Assembly (NCBI GenBank): GCA_005879805.1
Contig: VBKL01000143.1
Coordinates: 1-35,533, forward strand
DNA: 35,533 nt
Direction: 5' to 3'
Source: Deltaproteobacteria bacterium
Lineage (GTDB): Bacteria; Myxococcota; Myxococcia; Myxococcales; 40CM-4-68-19
The notes below the pieces were generated by a model, which saw only the letters and a list, made by a program, of their open reading frames with translations, searched no databases and had not been told where the DNA came from. Positions 16,099 through 24,099 of the stretch are shown piece by piece (within the stretch, counting starts at the first letter, position 1; every line of letters begins with the position of its first letter). A program made the translations under genes and the position numbers.

Positions 16099-16350
16099 TC
16101 ACTGCTGGCGCTCCTGCGGAGTCTTCGCGGATTCCCCCTGCTCCTTGCCCTCGAAGAGATCGAGATCCCTGAGCAGGTCGGCGTTCTCCACCAGCCCGAG
16201 GTCCTTCACCAGCGCCTCGTCTTCGGCCGAAAGCTTCGTCTTCTGTGGCTGGTCGGGCGGTGGCTTCTGCTGCGAGGGTCGGGGGCGAGGCTTCGGATTC
16301 TCGCCCTGGGCGGATGCCAACGCGAGCGCGGCGAGGAAGGCGAGAAGCAA
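16099..16350 (-). CDS. Small exported protein, Pro/Gln-rich, unknown function
   Basis: An 83-residue protein starting at a TTG with GAGGA about six bases upstream. It has a signal peptide LLAFLAALALASA, then a Pro/Gln/Lys-rich linker, then an acidic helix that includes DEALVKDLGLVENADLLRDLDLFEG. The wording LVENADLLRDLDLFE resembles the C-terminal tail encoded at about 16930-17110 (LAQRLDLFEDFGIVQ), so the two may share an origin. It follows the DUF3106 gene by nine bases and is likely the last gene of that operon. Function unknown. Confidence 0.7.
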   Translation of the reverse strand: MLLAFLAALALASAQGENPKPRPRPSQQKPPPDQPQKTKLSAEDEALVKDLGLVENADLLRDLDLFEGKEQGESAKTPQERQQ

Positions 16351-16359
16351 AGGGCGTCC

Positions 16360-16929
16360 TCACCGGCCGTGGAGCCGCTCGAGACGCTTTTCGCGGCGCT
16401 GCTCCTTCTTCTCGCGCCGCTCCTCCCTCTTCATCCGGCGCTCCTCCTGCCGCTGCCGGAAGCGCTCCCGGGCCTGGTCGCGCTCTTCGGGAGTCATCTG
16501 CTCCCAGCGCCGCATGTTCTCCAGGATCTGCTTGCGGCGCGCCGGGTCGGCGCGCAGGACGCCCTGGAACTGCTCGCGCAGCTGGGCGCGGCGTTCCGGC
16601 GGAAGGTCCTTGAACTTGCGCCAGCGCTCGAGGATCTGCTCGCGCTCCTCGGGAGGCATCTCGCGGAACCGGCGGAAGTTGTCCTCGACCCGCGTCCGGT
16701 CCGCCGGCGGCATGCGATTGAGCCGATCGAGATTCTGGCGGAGCCTTTCGCGCTCCGCCGGAGGAAGCCGCTGCAACTCGCGAAAGCGCTTGCGCAGCTC
16801 CTCCTGCTTCTCGGGCGGGAGGTTGCGGAAGCGGTCCTCGGCGCTCGGCGGCGGCGCCGTCTGGGCGCGGGTCACGCCGGGCGCGAGCGCAATCGCGGCG
16901 AGAAGCGCGAGGCCCGGAACGCGGCTCAT
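16360..16929 (-). CDS. DUF3106 family exported protein
   Basis: A protein of 189 residues with a cleavable signal peptide (GLALLAAIALAPGVTRAQ). The rest is an almost pure array of amphipathic helical units about 20 residues apart, each built around LPPE or MPPE followed by Arg/Glu-rich runs such as RERLRQNLDRLNRMPP. A very basic tail rich in EERR and KREK closes it. This fits DUF3106, which is common in myxobacteria and beta/gammaproteobacteria and has no established role; a periplasmic stress or metal sensor like CpxP is a guess. The ATG overlaps the stop of the anti-sigma-like gene (ATGA). Confidence 0.85.
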   Translation of the reverse strand: MSRVPGLALLAAIALAPGVTRAQTAPPPSAEDRFRNLPPEKQEELRKRFRELQRLPPAERERLRQNLDRLNRMPPADRTRVEDNFRRFREMPPEEREQILERWRKFKDLPPERRAQLREQFQGVLRADPARRKQILENMRRWEQMTPEERDQARERFRQRQEERRMKREERREKKEQRREKRLERLHGR

Positions 16930-17211
16930 GGCCTGCCCTCGGGCTGCAAGGTGTGGAGCACCTCCACCACCTCGAAGTCCTCGAGCGCCTCCTGGTTCTG
17001 GACGATGCCGAAGTCTTCGAACAGATCGAGCCGCTGCGCGAGGATCATCTCGTCGCGCGGACCAGGCTGGGACCGCTGCACCAGCGGAACGACGATCAGG
17101 GCCACGGCGGCAGGAAGCGAGGTGGGCGCGCACCTCCGCCGCCTCCGCCTCCGGCAACGAGCCAGCCAGCCAGGCGTTCAGTCGATCGGTGATGTGACCG
17201 GCAACAGGCAT
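16926..17211 (-). pseudogene. Anti-sigma (zf-HC2)-like membrane protein, broken
   Basis: The start MPVAGHITDRLNAWLAGSLP, then EAEAAEVRAHLASC, resembles the N-terminus of a zinc-finger anti-sigma factor, with the His-X3-Cys part visible. In the next frame the sequence goes straight into a membrane helix LPAAVALIVVPLV and an acidic tail containing RDEMILAQRLDLFEDFGIVQ, ending at a TGA that overlaps the DUF3106 ATG. The second zinc cysteine and the usual cytoplasmic linker are missing, and the frame changes near 17110-17120. A few tens of codons have probably been lost. No sigma factor gene lies upstream; the next gene is the RHH-FHA protein. Whether this is real decay or assembly loss is not decidable here. 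Confidence 0.6.
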
Positions 17212-17264
17212 CTTCTTCCGATGTTTCGTTCCCGTGTCGAAAGAACCGCGCGGTGGAGCGAAGG

Positions 17265-17771
17265 TTACAAGGCCTTGCCCGCGATCCGGAACCGGATGGG
17301 TACGAAACCTCCGAGATCGAACTCGTCCCCGTCGCGGATCTGCTTCACGTCGATGCGCTCCCCGTGCTGATAAGTCCCGCGCTGCGAGCGCAAGTCCTCG
17401 AAAACAGGCTCTCCGTCCCGGAAGAGCACCCGGGCGTGCCGGGGCGACACCAGCGCTATGTCGAGGGCGATGTCGCAGGAAGGATCACGCCCGAAGATGA
17501 ACTCCGTCTGCTTGATCTCGACTTCGGGACGTCCCTCGACGGAGACGAACACGCGCGGTCGCGCACCGCGCCGCGGCTTTCCGGCAGCGGACGGGACCAG
17601 GGTCATCCCGGGGGCGACCGCCGTGGCATAGGCCGCGAGCGCCCGCTCGAGGATCTCGCGCGGCGGCAGTCCCGTCCGCTCGGCGAGCCGCTCGACCAGT
17701 TGCGCGTCGTCCGGGCCCAGCGCGATTCGCGCTTTGCGCTCCGGCTTGCGCTTTGCGGCTTTGCGCGGCAC
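17265..17771 (-). CDS. RHH-like plus FHA-domain protein
   Basis: A protein of 168 residues. The C-terminal 85 residues are an FHA phosphothreonine-binding domain: FIFGRDPSCDIALD, VSPRHARVLF, and DLRSQRGTYQHGERI carry the usual Gly-Arg, Ser-X2-His and Gly-Thr positions. The N-terminal 55 residues (KARIALGPDDAQLVERLAERTG then PPREILERALAAY) have the strand-helix-helix look of a ribbon-helix-helix DNA-binding domain. That combination would link phospho-threonine recognition to DNA binding. The GTG start has GGAG upstream and lies three bases after the rseP stop, so the two genes are coupled. Confidence 0.85.
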   Translation of the reverse strand: MPRKAAKRKPERKARIALGPDDAQLVERLAERTGLPPREILERALAAYATAVAPGMTLVPSAAGKPRRGARPRVFVSVEGRPEVEIKQTEFIFGRDPSCDIALDIALVSPRHARVLFRDGEPVFEDLRSQRGTYQHGERIDVKQIRDGDEFDLGGFVPIRFRIAGKAL

Positions 17772-17774
17772 CGC

Positions 17775-18809
17775 TCAGCTCCGGCGCGATAGCCAGCGCC
17801 CGAGCCCCAGGTCGCTGAAGACGGTCACCGCGACGAAGAGACAAAGGAGCAAGAGGAAGCCGATGACGTGCACCACGGTCTCGGCCTTCTGGTTCACGCG
17901 GCGGCGGGTGACGAGCTCGATGCCGAGGAAGACCAGGCGGCCGCCGTCGAGGGCCGGGATGGGAAGGAAGTTGAAGACGGCGAGCGACACCGAGAGGCTG
18001 GCAAGCACCATCGCGAACTCGCCCACGCCTCGTTTCACCTCGGCGGAGGCCTGCTTGACGATCCCGATGGGACCGCTGAGCGTCTCCACGTGGCCGCGGA
18101 ACAACCCGCCCACCGCCTGGAGCGTGGCGACGTTGATCGCCCACACGTCTTTCAAGGCGCGTGGCATCGCCTCGGTGATCGGGACGTGGATGAGCACCCG
18201 GTCCCGATTCGCCTTGATGAAGCCGTTGTCGGGATGCACGCGCACTTCCTTCGGCGTGCCGTTCCGCTCGATGGCGATGACGCGCTCGACCGGCGCTCCC
18301 GAACGATGCAACTCGCGCAACAGGTCGTCGAAGGAATTGATCGGGACAGAATCCACCGAGACGATCCGATCGCCGGTCTGCAGGCCGGCCTGCGCCGCCG
18401 GACCGCCCGGGATGACCTGGATGCGCGTCGTTGCGAGGTCGGCGAACCCCAGCGTCGAATAGAGCAAGGCGATGATGAGGAAGGCGACGAGGTAGTTCAC
18501 GCCTGGGCCGGCGGCGATGACGAGGAATCGCGCCCAAGCGGGTTTGTTCACGTAGGAGCCGGAGTCGTTGGGATCCTGGGCGGCCGGATCGTCGGGAGAG
18601 AACCCGGCGATCTTGCAATATCCGCCGAGCGGGAAGGCGCTGAGCCGGTAGTCGGTCTCGCCCCGCCGGAAGCCGGCGATACGCGGTCCGAAGCCGATGG
18701 AGAACGTCTCCACCCGCATCCCGAGGAGACGGGCAAGCGCGAGGTGGCCCGCTTCGTGGGCCGCGATGAGCAGGCCCAGGCCGACGACGGTCACGATTAC
18801 GGAAATCAC
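17775..18809 (-). CDS. rseP: Site-2 intramembrane zinc protease RseP-type
   Basis: An M50 site-2 protease of 344 residues that cleaves anti-sigma factors or signal peptides within the membrane. The zinc motif HEAGH is at 18-22 in the first helix. GPGVNYLVAFLIIALLY marks the second helix, a single PDZ domain covers about 118-195 (PGGPAAQAGLQTGDRIVSVD), and the conserved LDGGRL lies near 290 in the third helix. The GTG at 18809 is preferred because it places HEAGH at the usual distance; the frame is open to 18890. The Shine-Dalgarno site is poor. An anti-sigma-like gene lies downstream in the same direction, which would suit regulated proteolysis, but no direct link is shown. Confidence 0.93.
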   Translation of the reverse strand: MISVIVTVVGLGLLIAAHEAGHLALARLLGMRVETFSIGFGPRIAGFRRGETDYRLSAFPLGGYCKIAGFSPDDPAAQDPNDSGSYVNKPAWARFLVIAAGPGVNYLVAFLIIALLYSTLGFADLATTRIQVIPGGPAAQAGLQTGDRIVSVDSVPINSFDDLLRELHRSGAPVERVIAIERNGTPKEVRVHPDNGFIKANRDRVLIHVPITEAMPRALKDVWAINVATLQAVGGLFRGHVETLSGPIGIVKQASAEVKRGVGEFAMVLASLSVSLAVFNFLPIPALDGGRLVFLGIELVTRRRVNQKAETVVHVIGFLLLLCLFVAVTVFSDLGLGRWLSRRS

Positions 18810-18905
18810 GGGCCGGCAGTGTAGAGCACAGGTCCCATCACGAGCGCAGCAAATCGATCGGGCAAGACCTAGGTTTCTCCGGATCATCACTTACGGGAGG
18901 ACGGC

Positions 18906-19619
18906 ATGAAGGCGCGCATCCTGGGGTTTTTCGCATCGATCCTCGCCGCGACGGCCTGCTCGCACAGCTCGGAGAAGCCGACGGCCAAGGTCGACGATTC
19001 CGGTCTTTCGCGGCTGAACGAAGATCAGATGCAGCCGGTCGACGACGCCCGGGTCGAGGAAGGCCGTGCCCGCGACGCCCTCGCCCGCGCCCGCGCCAAC
19101 GAGGCGGATGCCAAGGCGCGCCTCGACGTGGCCGGCACCGAGCGCTCGGTGGCGGACGCCCAGCTCAAGCGCTCGCAGGCGGAACGCGACCTCCTCAAGA
19201 AGGAGTACGCGAGCCGCGACCAGATGGCCAAGGTGGACGAGGACATCCGCGCCTCCCAGCAGCGCATCCAGGCCGCGGACCTGAAACGGCAGTATCTCGA
19301 GCGGATGCTGCAGGTGGCCCAGGCCGAGAACCGGCTCGCGCAGTCGCATCTCAAGACCGCCGAGGCGATGACCGAGCAGGCCAAGCTGCGAGCCATGCGA
19401 ACCGCCAACGTTCCGCAGGCCGAGAGCGCCAACGCGGGCGAGGTCGACTCGCGCGTCGCCCAGCTCCAATCGAGCGAGGCGCAGGAGCGCAAGCGGGCCG
19501 CGGATCTACGCGCCTCCGCCGTGGACCTCTACAACAAGTGGCAGGAGACCGACTCTCGCGTACGGCTGCTCGCCCGTCCGGAATCGCTCCCGGTCCCGGC
19601 TCCTACCGAGCAGCGCTAG
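18906..19619 (+). CDS. Coiled-coil lipoprotein of unknown function
   Basis: A protein of 237 residues with a lipoprotein signal; Cys18 in LAATACSH is the likely acylated residue. From about residue 45 to 220 the sequence is Ala/Arg/Gln/Glu-rich with heptad spacing, for example [20 protein letters not shown], and is expected to form a long coiled coil. The tail is Pro-rich. It resembles envelope spacer or OmpH-like helical proteins without a match I can name. It is divergent from rseP, with about 96 bases between start codons, and its stop overlaps the Nudix gene stop by four bases (CTAG). Confidence 0.8.
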   Translation: MKARILGFFASILAATACSHSSEKPTAKVDDSGLSRLNEDQMQPVDDARVEEGRARDALARARANEADAKARLDVAGTERSVADAQLKRSQAERDLLKKEYASRDQMAKVDEDIRASQQRIQAADLKRQYLERMLQVAQAENRLAQSHLKTAEAMTEQAKLRAMRTANVPQAESANAGEVDSRVAQLQSSEAQERKRAADLRASAVDLYNKWQETDSRVRLLARPESLPVPAPTEQR

Positions 19620-20044
19620 ATCTTCCTCCGCTCGCCGGTCTTCCGGTAGCGGAAGTAGTCCCGCAGGATCTCGCCGTGGTCGAAGCACAGCTCCGGCCAC
19701 GGCACCTCCGCTTCGCCGAACCAGCGCGCGTCCTTGGCGTCGTCGGCGGCCTGCAGCTTCCCGCCGCGCACCTTGCACCAGTAGACGGTGGAGATGGTGT
19801 GCTTCCGGGCATCGCGCTTCGGGTCCGAGTAGGTGAAGAGCTGCTCGACCAGATCGACGTCGAGGCCCGTCTCCTCCTTCGCCTCGCGGACGCAGGCGCG
19901 TCCGACCTCTTCGCCGTAATCGACGAAGCCGCCGGGGATCGCCCAGCCGTGGGGAATGTTCTTGCGGAGGATGAGGACGATCCGGCCGTCGCCGCCCTCG
20001 ATGATCGCGTCCGTGGTGGGAAACGGGTTCTGGTGCTCGGGCAT
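19616..20044 (-). CDS. Nudix hydrolase
   Basis: A protein of 142 residues with a complete Nudix box: Gly39, then five residues, Glu45, then seven residues and REAKEETG at 53-60, with the metal-binding EE pair at 57-58. The [28 protein letters not shown] start is like housecleaning or ADP-ribose-type Nudix enzymes. Substrate specificity cannot be read from this. It follows the orphan gene at 20051-21271 by six bases on the same strand, so the two are probably co-transcribed. Confidence 0.93.
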   Translation of the reverse strand: MPEHQNPFPTTDAIIEGGDGRIVLILRKNIPHGWAIPGGFVDYGEEVGRACVREAKEETGLDVDLVEQLFTYSDPKRDARKHTISTVYWCKVRGGKLQAADDAKDARWFGEAEVPWPELCFDHGEILRDYFRYRKTGERRKI

Positions 20045-20050
20045 GGACGG

Positions 20051-21271
20051 TCAGGGCGGGCGCACGAGGGCTGAGCTTGCCGGCGGCGGCGCTTCGCGCC
20101 CGCGAGCGAACCGCTGCTCGAGCGCATGGACGAAGAGGCCGCGCGCGAAGGCGTTGCGAGCGCCATCGTCGCCGGGAAGCACCCGCGAGACCGCGAGGGC
20201 GACGCGGGCGAGCTCCATCCGCCTCTCGGAGCGCAGCACGTGGGCCATTTCCGACAAGCGCCGCGCATATCGCGTCCGTCGCTGCGGGGTGAAGTAGGTG
20301 GCGGCAGCGTCCTCGGCGGCCGCGTACATCGCCTGCCGCTTCTGCCCGTCGTCGAGGTACAGCCGGCTGACGGCGATCTCGTCCAGCTTGAGCGCGAACG
20401 CGCGCAGGTCCTCCTCTTCCGGGATCCAGGCGGCGAAGAGCGGATCGCCATAGAGGCTCCCACCGGTCTGCGCCAGCGCCGCTTCCTGATCGGCGGGCAG
20501 ATCGATCTCTTCGGCCGGCGGACGAGGCGGCGTGAGCGGCGCCGGCCCGAGGATGCGCAGCGCCTCCACGTAGGCAGGGGGCGGCGAGAACCCGTTGCGC
20601 ACGCCCTCCTCCTCGGCGGCGGCGATGAGATGTCGCGCCCAGTCCTTGGGGACCGCCGCGGTGGTCACCATGCCGCCCCGAGGGAGCCGCCGCAGGAACT
20701 CGCGGAAGGATCGGCGAGGCAAGGAGAGCGCATCGACGCCGAGCACCCCTTTGACGTCGGAGACGACGGCCTGCACCACCTCGACGCCGCCTTTGCTGGC
20801 GCGCGTCCACCAGATGGCGCGCTCGCCGTAGGCGTCGATGGAGCTGACGAGGCAGGGCGGCGCTTCCGCCTCCGGTACCGGCTTCATCACCGGCTCGGCG
20901 CGCGAGCGGACTTCCTCGACCTGGATGCCCTTCTGCTTGAGCCGCTGCAGCTCGCGCTTCGCTTCCTTCGCCACCGGCTTGGGAGCGACGGCCGCGATCT
21001 CCGCGAGCAAGTGCGATTTGTGTCGTTCGCTCGCGGCATGGACGAGCGCGAAAGCGAGCGATTCCGGTAAGCCCGCCACCTCCTTCGCGACTTGCGCTAC
21101 GGAAGCGGACCCTTCTGGCTCGAGCCCGGCGGAAGTGGCGGTCTCCTCGGCGGCGACGTGGCCGAGAATTTCGCGAGCCCGGACCACCTGTTCGGGGGTA
21201 CACGGCTGTGCGCTCTGCGCGCAGCGCAACTCCTCGACGATGCTCTCGGGCTTGAGGGAAGAGTCCCGCAA
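20051..21271 (-). CDS. Uncharacterised 406-aa protein, start probably lost
   Basis: I do not recognise this protein. It is mostly helical with no signal peptide or membrane segment. Residues about 20-125 look like a small helical domain, followed by a basic hinge (KEAKRELQRLKQKGIQVEEV). A mixed domain follows (CLVSSIDAYGERAIWWTRASKGGVEVVQAVVSD), then an Arg-rich helical C-terminus with RRTRYARRLSEMAHVLRSERRMELA. The only start in reach is a TTG at 21271, which abuts the beginning of MoaD-like coding sequence on the other strand with no intergenic DNA. The true 5' end is therefore probably missing. It is likely in an operon with the Nudix gene. Confidence 0.75.
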   Translation of the reverse strand: MRDSSLKPESIVEELRCAQSAQPCTPEQVVRAREILGHVAAEETATSAGLEPEGSASVAQVAKEVAGLPESLAFALVHAASERHKSHLLAEIAAVAPKPVAKEAKRELQRLKQKGIQVEEVRSRAEPVMKPVPEAEAPPCLVSSIDAYGERAIWWTRASKGGVEVVQAVVSDVKGVLGVDALSLPRRSFREFLRRLPRGGMVTTAAVPKDWARHLIAAAEEEGVRNGFSPPPAYVEALRILGPAPLTPPRPPAEEIDLPADQEAALAQTGGSLYGDPLFAAWIPEEEDLRAFALKLDEIAVSRLYLDDGQKRQAMYAAAEDAAATYFTPQRRTRYARRLSEMAHVLRSERRMELARVALAVSRVLPGDDGARNAFARGLFVHALEQRFARGREAPPPASSALVRPP

Positions 21272-21903
21272 GAGCGCGCGAGCGGACCGGCAAGGGCAGC
21301 GAGGTCGTCGAATTGCCCGACGGCGCCACCGCGGCCGACGCCCGCGAAGCGGCCTGCGCGGCGCATCCCGCGCTACGGGCGGTCGCGGACAAGCTGCGCC
21401 TCGCGGTCGACCAGGAGTTCGCCGCCGCCGACCGCAAGCTCCGCGAGGGATCGGAAGTCGCTCTCATTCCGCCGGTGTCGGGAGGGGCCGGGCCCCATCG
21501 CATCTCGCCGGAACCGCTGGAGGTAGCCGCCGCCGTCCGCGACGTGGAAGGGACCGATGCCGGCGCGGTCGTCACCTTCGTCGGCACCGTACGCGACAAC
21601 GCCCGCGGCAAGAGCGTCGTCCGCCTCGACTACGAGGCGTATCCGGAGATGGCCTTGAAGGTCTTCGCGCGCATCGCGGAAGAGGCTGCGAGCAGATGGA
21701 CCGGCACGCGCATCGCCATCCACCACCGCGTGGGCAAGCTCGAGCCCGGCGCCCTCTCGGTCGTCATCGCCGCCGCCGCCCCACATCGCGCGGAGGCGTT
21801 CGACGCCTGCCGCATGGCCATCGAGGAGCTCAAGAAAGACGCTCCCATCTGGAAGCGGGAACACTACCCGGACGGGTCGTCCTGGGTGGGACTGGGTAGC
21901 TGA
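21271..21903 (+). CDS. moaE: MoaD-MoaE fusion (molybdopterin synthase), 5' end missing
   Basis: The two subunits of molybdopterin synthase, which makes molybdopterin by transferring sulfur from the MoaD C-terminal thiocarboxylate, are fused. MoaD-like sequence starts at RARERTGKGSEVVELPDG (from 21271) and ends VALIPPVSGG. MoaE follows directly: VTFVGTVRDNARGKSVVRLDYEAY, a central IHHRVGKLEPGALSV and KKDAPIWKREHYPDGSSWVG. The diglycine that must be free in MoaD is internal here, so processing or another thiolation route would be needed. The first 8 or so residues of MoaD, normally ending LLFARARE, are absent and a TGA precedes. The first usable start is a TTG at 21313, inside MoaD. Sequence loss at about 21270 is suspected. 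Confidence 0.88.
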   Translation, partial: RARERTGKGSEVVELPDGATAADAREAACAAHPALRAVADKLRLAVDQEFAAADRKLREGSEVALIPPVSGGAGPHRISPEPLEVAAAVRDVEGTDAGAVVTFVGTVRDNARGKSVVRLDYEAYPEMALKVFARIAEEAASRWTGTRIAIHHRVGKLEPGALSVVIAAAAPHRAEAFDACRMAIEELKKDAPIWKREHYPDGSSWVGLGS

Positions 21904-21993
21904 CGGCGGTACCCGTACGGATACGTAACGCCTCCTGGGCAAAGGCGAATCCGACCGCGGCGCGCGGGGCCGCGTGCTAGAGTTTCCGCTCAC

Positions 21994-23007
21994 ATGACCC
22001 CCCGAGAGACCCGCTTGCTCGTCGCCGGAGACGAGTCGTTCCGCTCCGAGGTCGGCAGGGCGCTTTCCAATCTCTGGCCGGTGGTGCAGGCGCAAGCCGT
22101 CGCCGACGCCGCCCAGGCGCTGCTTGCCTCGCGCCCCGACGCGGCGCTGCTCGATCTCCGCGCCGGGACCGACGGCATCTCGATTTGCCGCCGAATCAAG
22201 GGAGCCGCGGCCACCCGGATGACGCCGGTCCTCGCCTTCACCAGCGAGGACGAGACGGCCTCGGTGGCGGCGCTCGATGCCGGCGCCGACCATCTCGTGC
22301 CTTGGCCGCCCCGTGCCCAGGAGCTCCGCGCCCGGGTCCGCTCCGTCCTGCGCGGCCGCGCGGCCACCGAGCGGCTCGAGGACGCGACGCAGGTCATCTT
22401 CGCCCTCGCCAACGCGGTCGAGGCGAAGGACGCCTACACCGAGGGGCACACCGAGCGGGTCGGAGCGCTCGCCGACGAGGTGGGCCGCCTGGCCGGTCTG
22501 GCCGACGATGCGCGCGAAGCCCTCCGCCAGGGCGGCGTGCTCCACGACATCGGCAAGATCGGGATCCCGAACGAGATCATCAACAAGGCGGGCATCCTCA
22601 CCACGAAAGAGCGGGTGGTGATGAACAAGCACCCGCTCATCGGGGAGCGCATCTGCGAGCCACTCAAGACCTTGCGGCACCTCCTCCCCATCATCCGCTG
22701 GCACCACGAGAAGCTCGACGGGTCCGGGTATCCGGACGGCATCAAGGGGTCCGCCTTCCCCGTCCCTCCGCAGATCCTGCAGCTCTCCGACATCTACGAC
22801 GCTATCACCACCGACCGCCCATACCACCGCGCCCGTACCCGGCAGGGAGCGATCGAGTTCCTGCACAGCGAGGCGAAGAAGGGCTGGCGCGATCCGGAGC
22901 TGGTGAAGCTGGTGGGGATCGCCGCCGAGTCGCTCGGGCTCGGCCGCACTCGAGACGAGGAGATCCCGCCTCCACCCGCACCGGTCGGACAGTGGCGGAC
23001 AGAATGA
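21994..23007 (+). CDS. Receiver-like plus HD-GYP domain protein (c-di-GMP phosphodiesterase type)
   Basis: A protein of 337 residues. Residues 1-120 are a receiver domain with Asp54 at the phosphoryl site, but the first acidic pair is reduced to one (AGDES) and the usual Lys near the last strand is missing (HLVPWPP). Phosphorylation may be weak or absent. Residues about 130-325 are an HD-GYP domain: GHTERV (His152), HDIGK (His184, Asp185), HPLIGE (His213), HHEKLDGSGYP (His237, His238, GYP at 245-247), all metal ligands present. Hydrolysis of cyclic di-GMP is expected from the family. The gene stands alone, 90 bases after moaE; no partner kinase is adjacent. Confidence 0.93.
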   Translation: MTPRETRLLVAGDESFRSEVGRALSNLWPVVQAQAVADAAQALLASRPDAALLDLRAGTDGISICRRIKGAAATRMTPVLAFTSEDETASVAALDAGADHLVPWPPRAQELRARVRSVLRGRAATERLEDATQVIFALANAVEAKDAYTEGHTERVGALADEVGRLAGLADDAREALRQGGVLHDIGKIGIPNEIINKAGILTTKERVVMNKHPLIGERICEPLKTLRHLLPIIRWHHEKLDGSGYPDGIKGSAFPVPPQILQLSDIYDAITTDRPYHRARTRQGAIEFLHSEAKKGWRDPELVKLVGIAAESLGLGRTRDEEIPPPPAPVGQWRTE

Positions 23008-23199
23008 TCGCATTGCCGCCTTGATTTGGCGCCTGTACCTCCGATTGTGACGCTCTTCGATCCGGCGCCGCCGGCGCCTCCACCAGGGTGGAGCTCGCTC
23101 CCCCCTGGACCCCCCAAAATCTTCCGGTCGACGCAATGACGGTTGGAACTGTTTTCGCACGCGCTTGCATCCTGCGGCGGCGCGCGCGAAAAGGGCGCG
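23008..23199. other. Intergenic region with two short palindromes
   Basis: Between the HD-GYP gene and fabI no frame looks coding. GGCGCC-GCC-GGCGCC and, just after, CTCCACC-AG-GGTGGAG form short palindromes near 23066-23092 that could fold after the HD-GYP stop, without a T-run. The fabI promoter should lie in the AT-richer part after about 23110, but no clear -35/-10 pair was seen. Confidence 0.35.
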
Positions 23200-24099
23200 A
23201 TGCTGCCGATCGATTTGACCGGAAAGCGTGCCCTCGTCGCCGGAGTCGCCGACGATGCGGGGTACGGATTCGCCATCGCCAAAGCGCTCGCCGAGGCCGG
23301 CGCCAAGGTCTGCGTCGGGACCTGGCCGCCCGCCCTCAACATCTTCGAGAACCTGCTGCGGCGGGGGAAGATCGACGAGTCGCGCAAGCTCGCCCGCGGC
23401 GGGATGCTCGAGTTCGAGCGCATCTACCCGCTCGACGCAGCCTTCGACACCCTCGAGGACGCGCCCGAGGACATCCGCACCAACAAGCGCTACACCGAGA
23501 GGGGCGACTTCTCCATCGCCGGCCTGGTCGAGTCCCTGAAGAAGGACTTCGGCGCCAAACCTCTCGACATCCTCGTGCACTCGCTCGCCAACGGGCCCGA
23601 GGTGAAGAACCCGCTCCTCGAGACCAGCCGCAAGGGCTACCTCGCCGCCGTCAGCGTGAGCGCCTATTCGCTGGTCGGTCTCGTGCGCCGGCTGGGTCCG
23701 CTCATGAACCGGGGCGGCTCGGTCGCCTCGCTCACCTATCTCGCGAGTGAGCGCGTGGTCCCGAAGTACGGCGGAGGCATGTCGTCGGCGAAGGCGGCGC
23801 TGGAGAGCGATACGCGCACCCTCGCCTATGAGGCCGGGCGCAAGTGGGGTATCCGCGTCAACACCATCAGCGCGGGACCGCTCGCCTCGCGGGCCGCGTC
23901 CGCGATCGGAATGATCGAAGAGATGGTGAAGTACTACTCGCAGAATTCGCCGCTCACCGACGAGCTGACCGCGGAGGAGGTGGGCCACACCGCTGCCTTC
24001 CTCTGCTCGCCGCTCGGGAGCGGCATCACCGGCACGACCATCTACGTCGACAAGGGTTACCACGCGATGGGACGGACCGTCCCGGAGGCCTCCGGATGA
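23200..24099 (+). CDS. fabI: Enoyl-ACP reductase, plant/Chlamydia-type
   Basis: A complete reductase of 299 residues that performs the last step of each fatty-acid elongation cycle, reducing enoyl-ACP with NAD(P)[31 protein letters not shown] is the nucleotide-binding start. The long insertion with [15 protein letters not shown] and [13 protein letters not shown] is typical of the plant, apicomplexan and chlamydial FabI branch rather than the short E. coli type. The catalytic tyrosine and lysine are in [20 protein letters not shown] lies five bases before the ATG. It overlaps the next gene by an ATGA. Confidence 0.95.
   Translation: MLPIDLTGKRALVAGVADDAGYGFAIAKALAEAGAKVCVGTWPPALNIFENLLRRGKIDESRKLARGGMLEFERIYPLDAAFDTLEDAPEDIRTNKRYTERGDFSIAGLVESLKKDFGAKPLDILVHSLANGPEVKNPLLETSRKGYLAAVSVSAYSLVGLVRRLGPLMNRGGSVASLTYLASERVVPKYGGGMSSAKAALESDTRTLAYEAGRKWGIRVNTISAGPLASRAASAIGMIEEMVKYYSQNSPLTDELTAEEVGHTAAFLCSPLGSGITGTTIYVDKGYHAMGRTVPEASG

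Noticed and set aside
16060..18809. An ECF sigma factor expected beside the anti-sigma-like and DUF3106 genes
   Set aside because: No frame in 16060-18809 carries sigma-70 region 2 or 4 motifs; the upstream neighbour is the RHH-FHA gene.
21994..22360. Phosphorylation-competent receiver domain on the HD-GYP protein
   Set aside because: Asp54 is present, but one of the acidic pair and the conserved Lys are missing, so normal phospho-control is not claimed.
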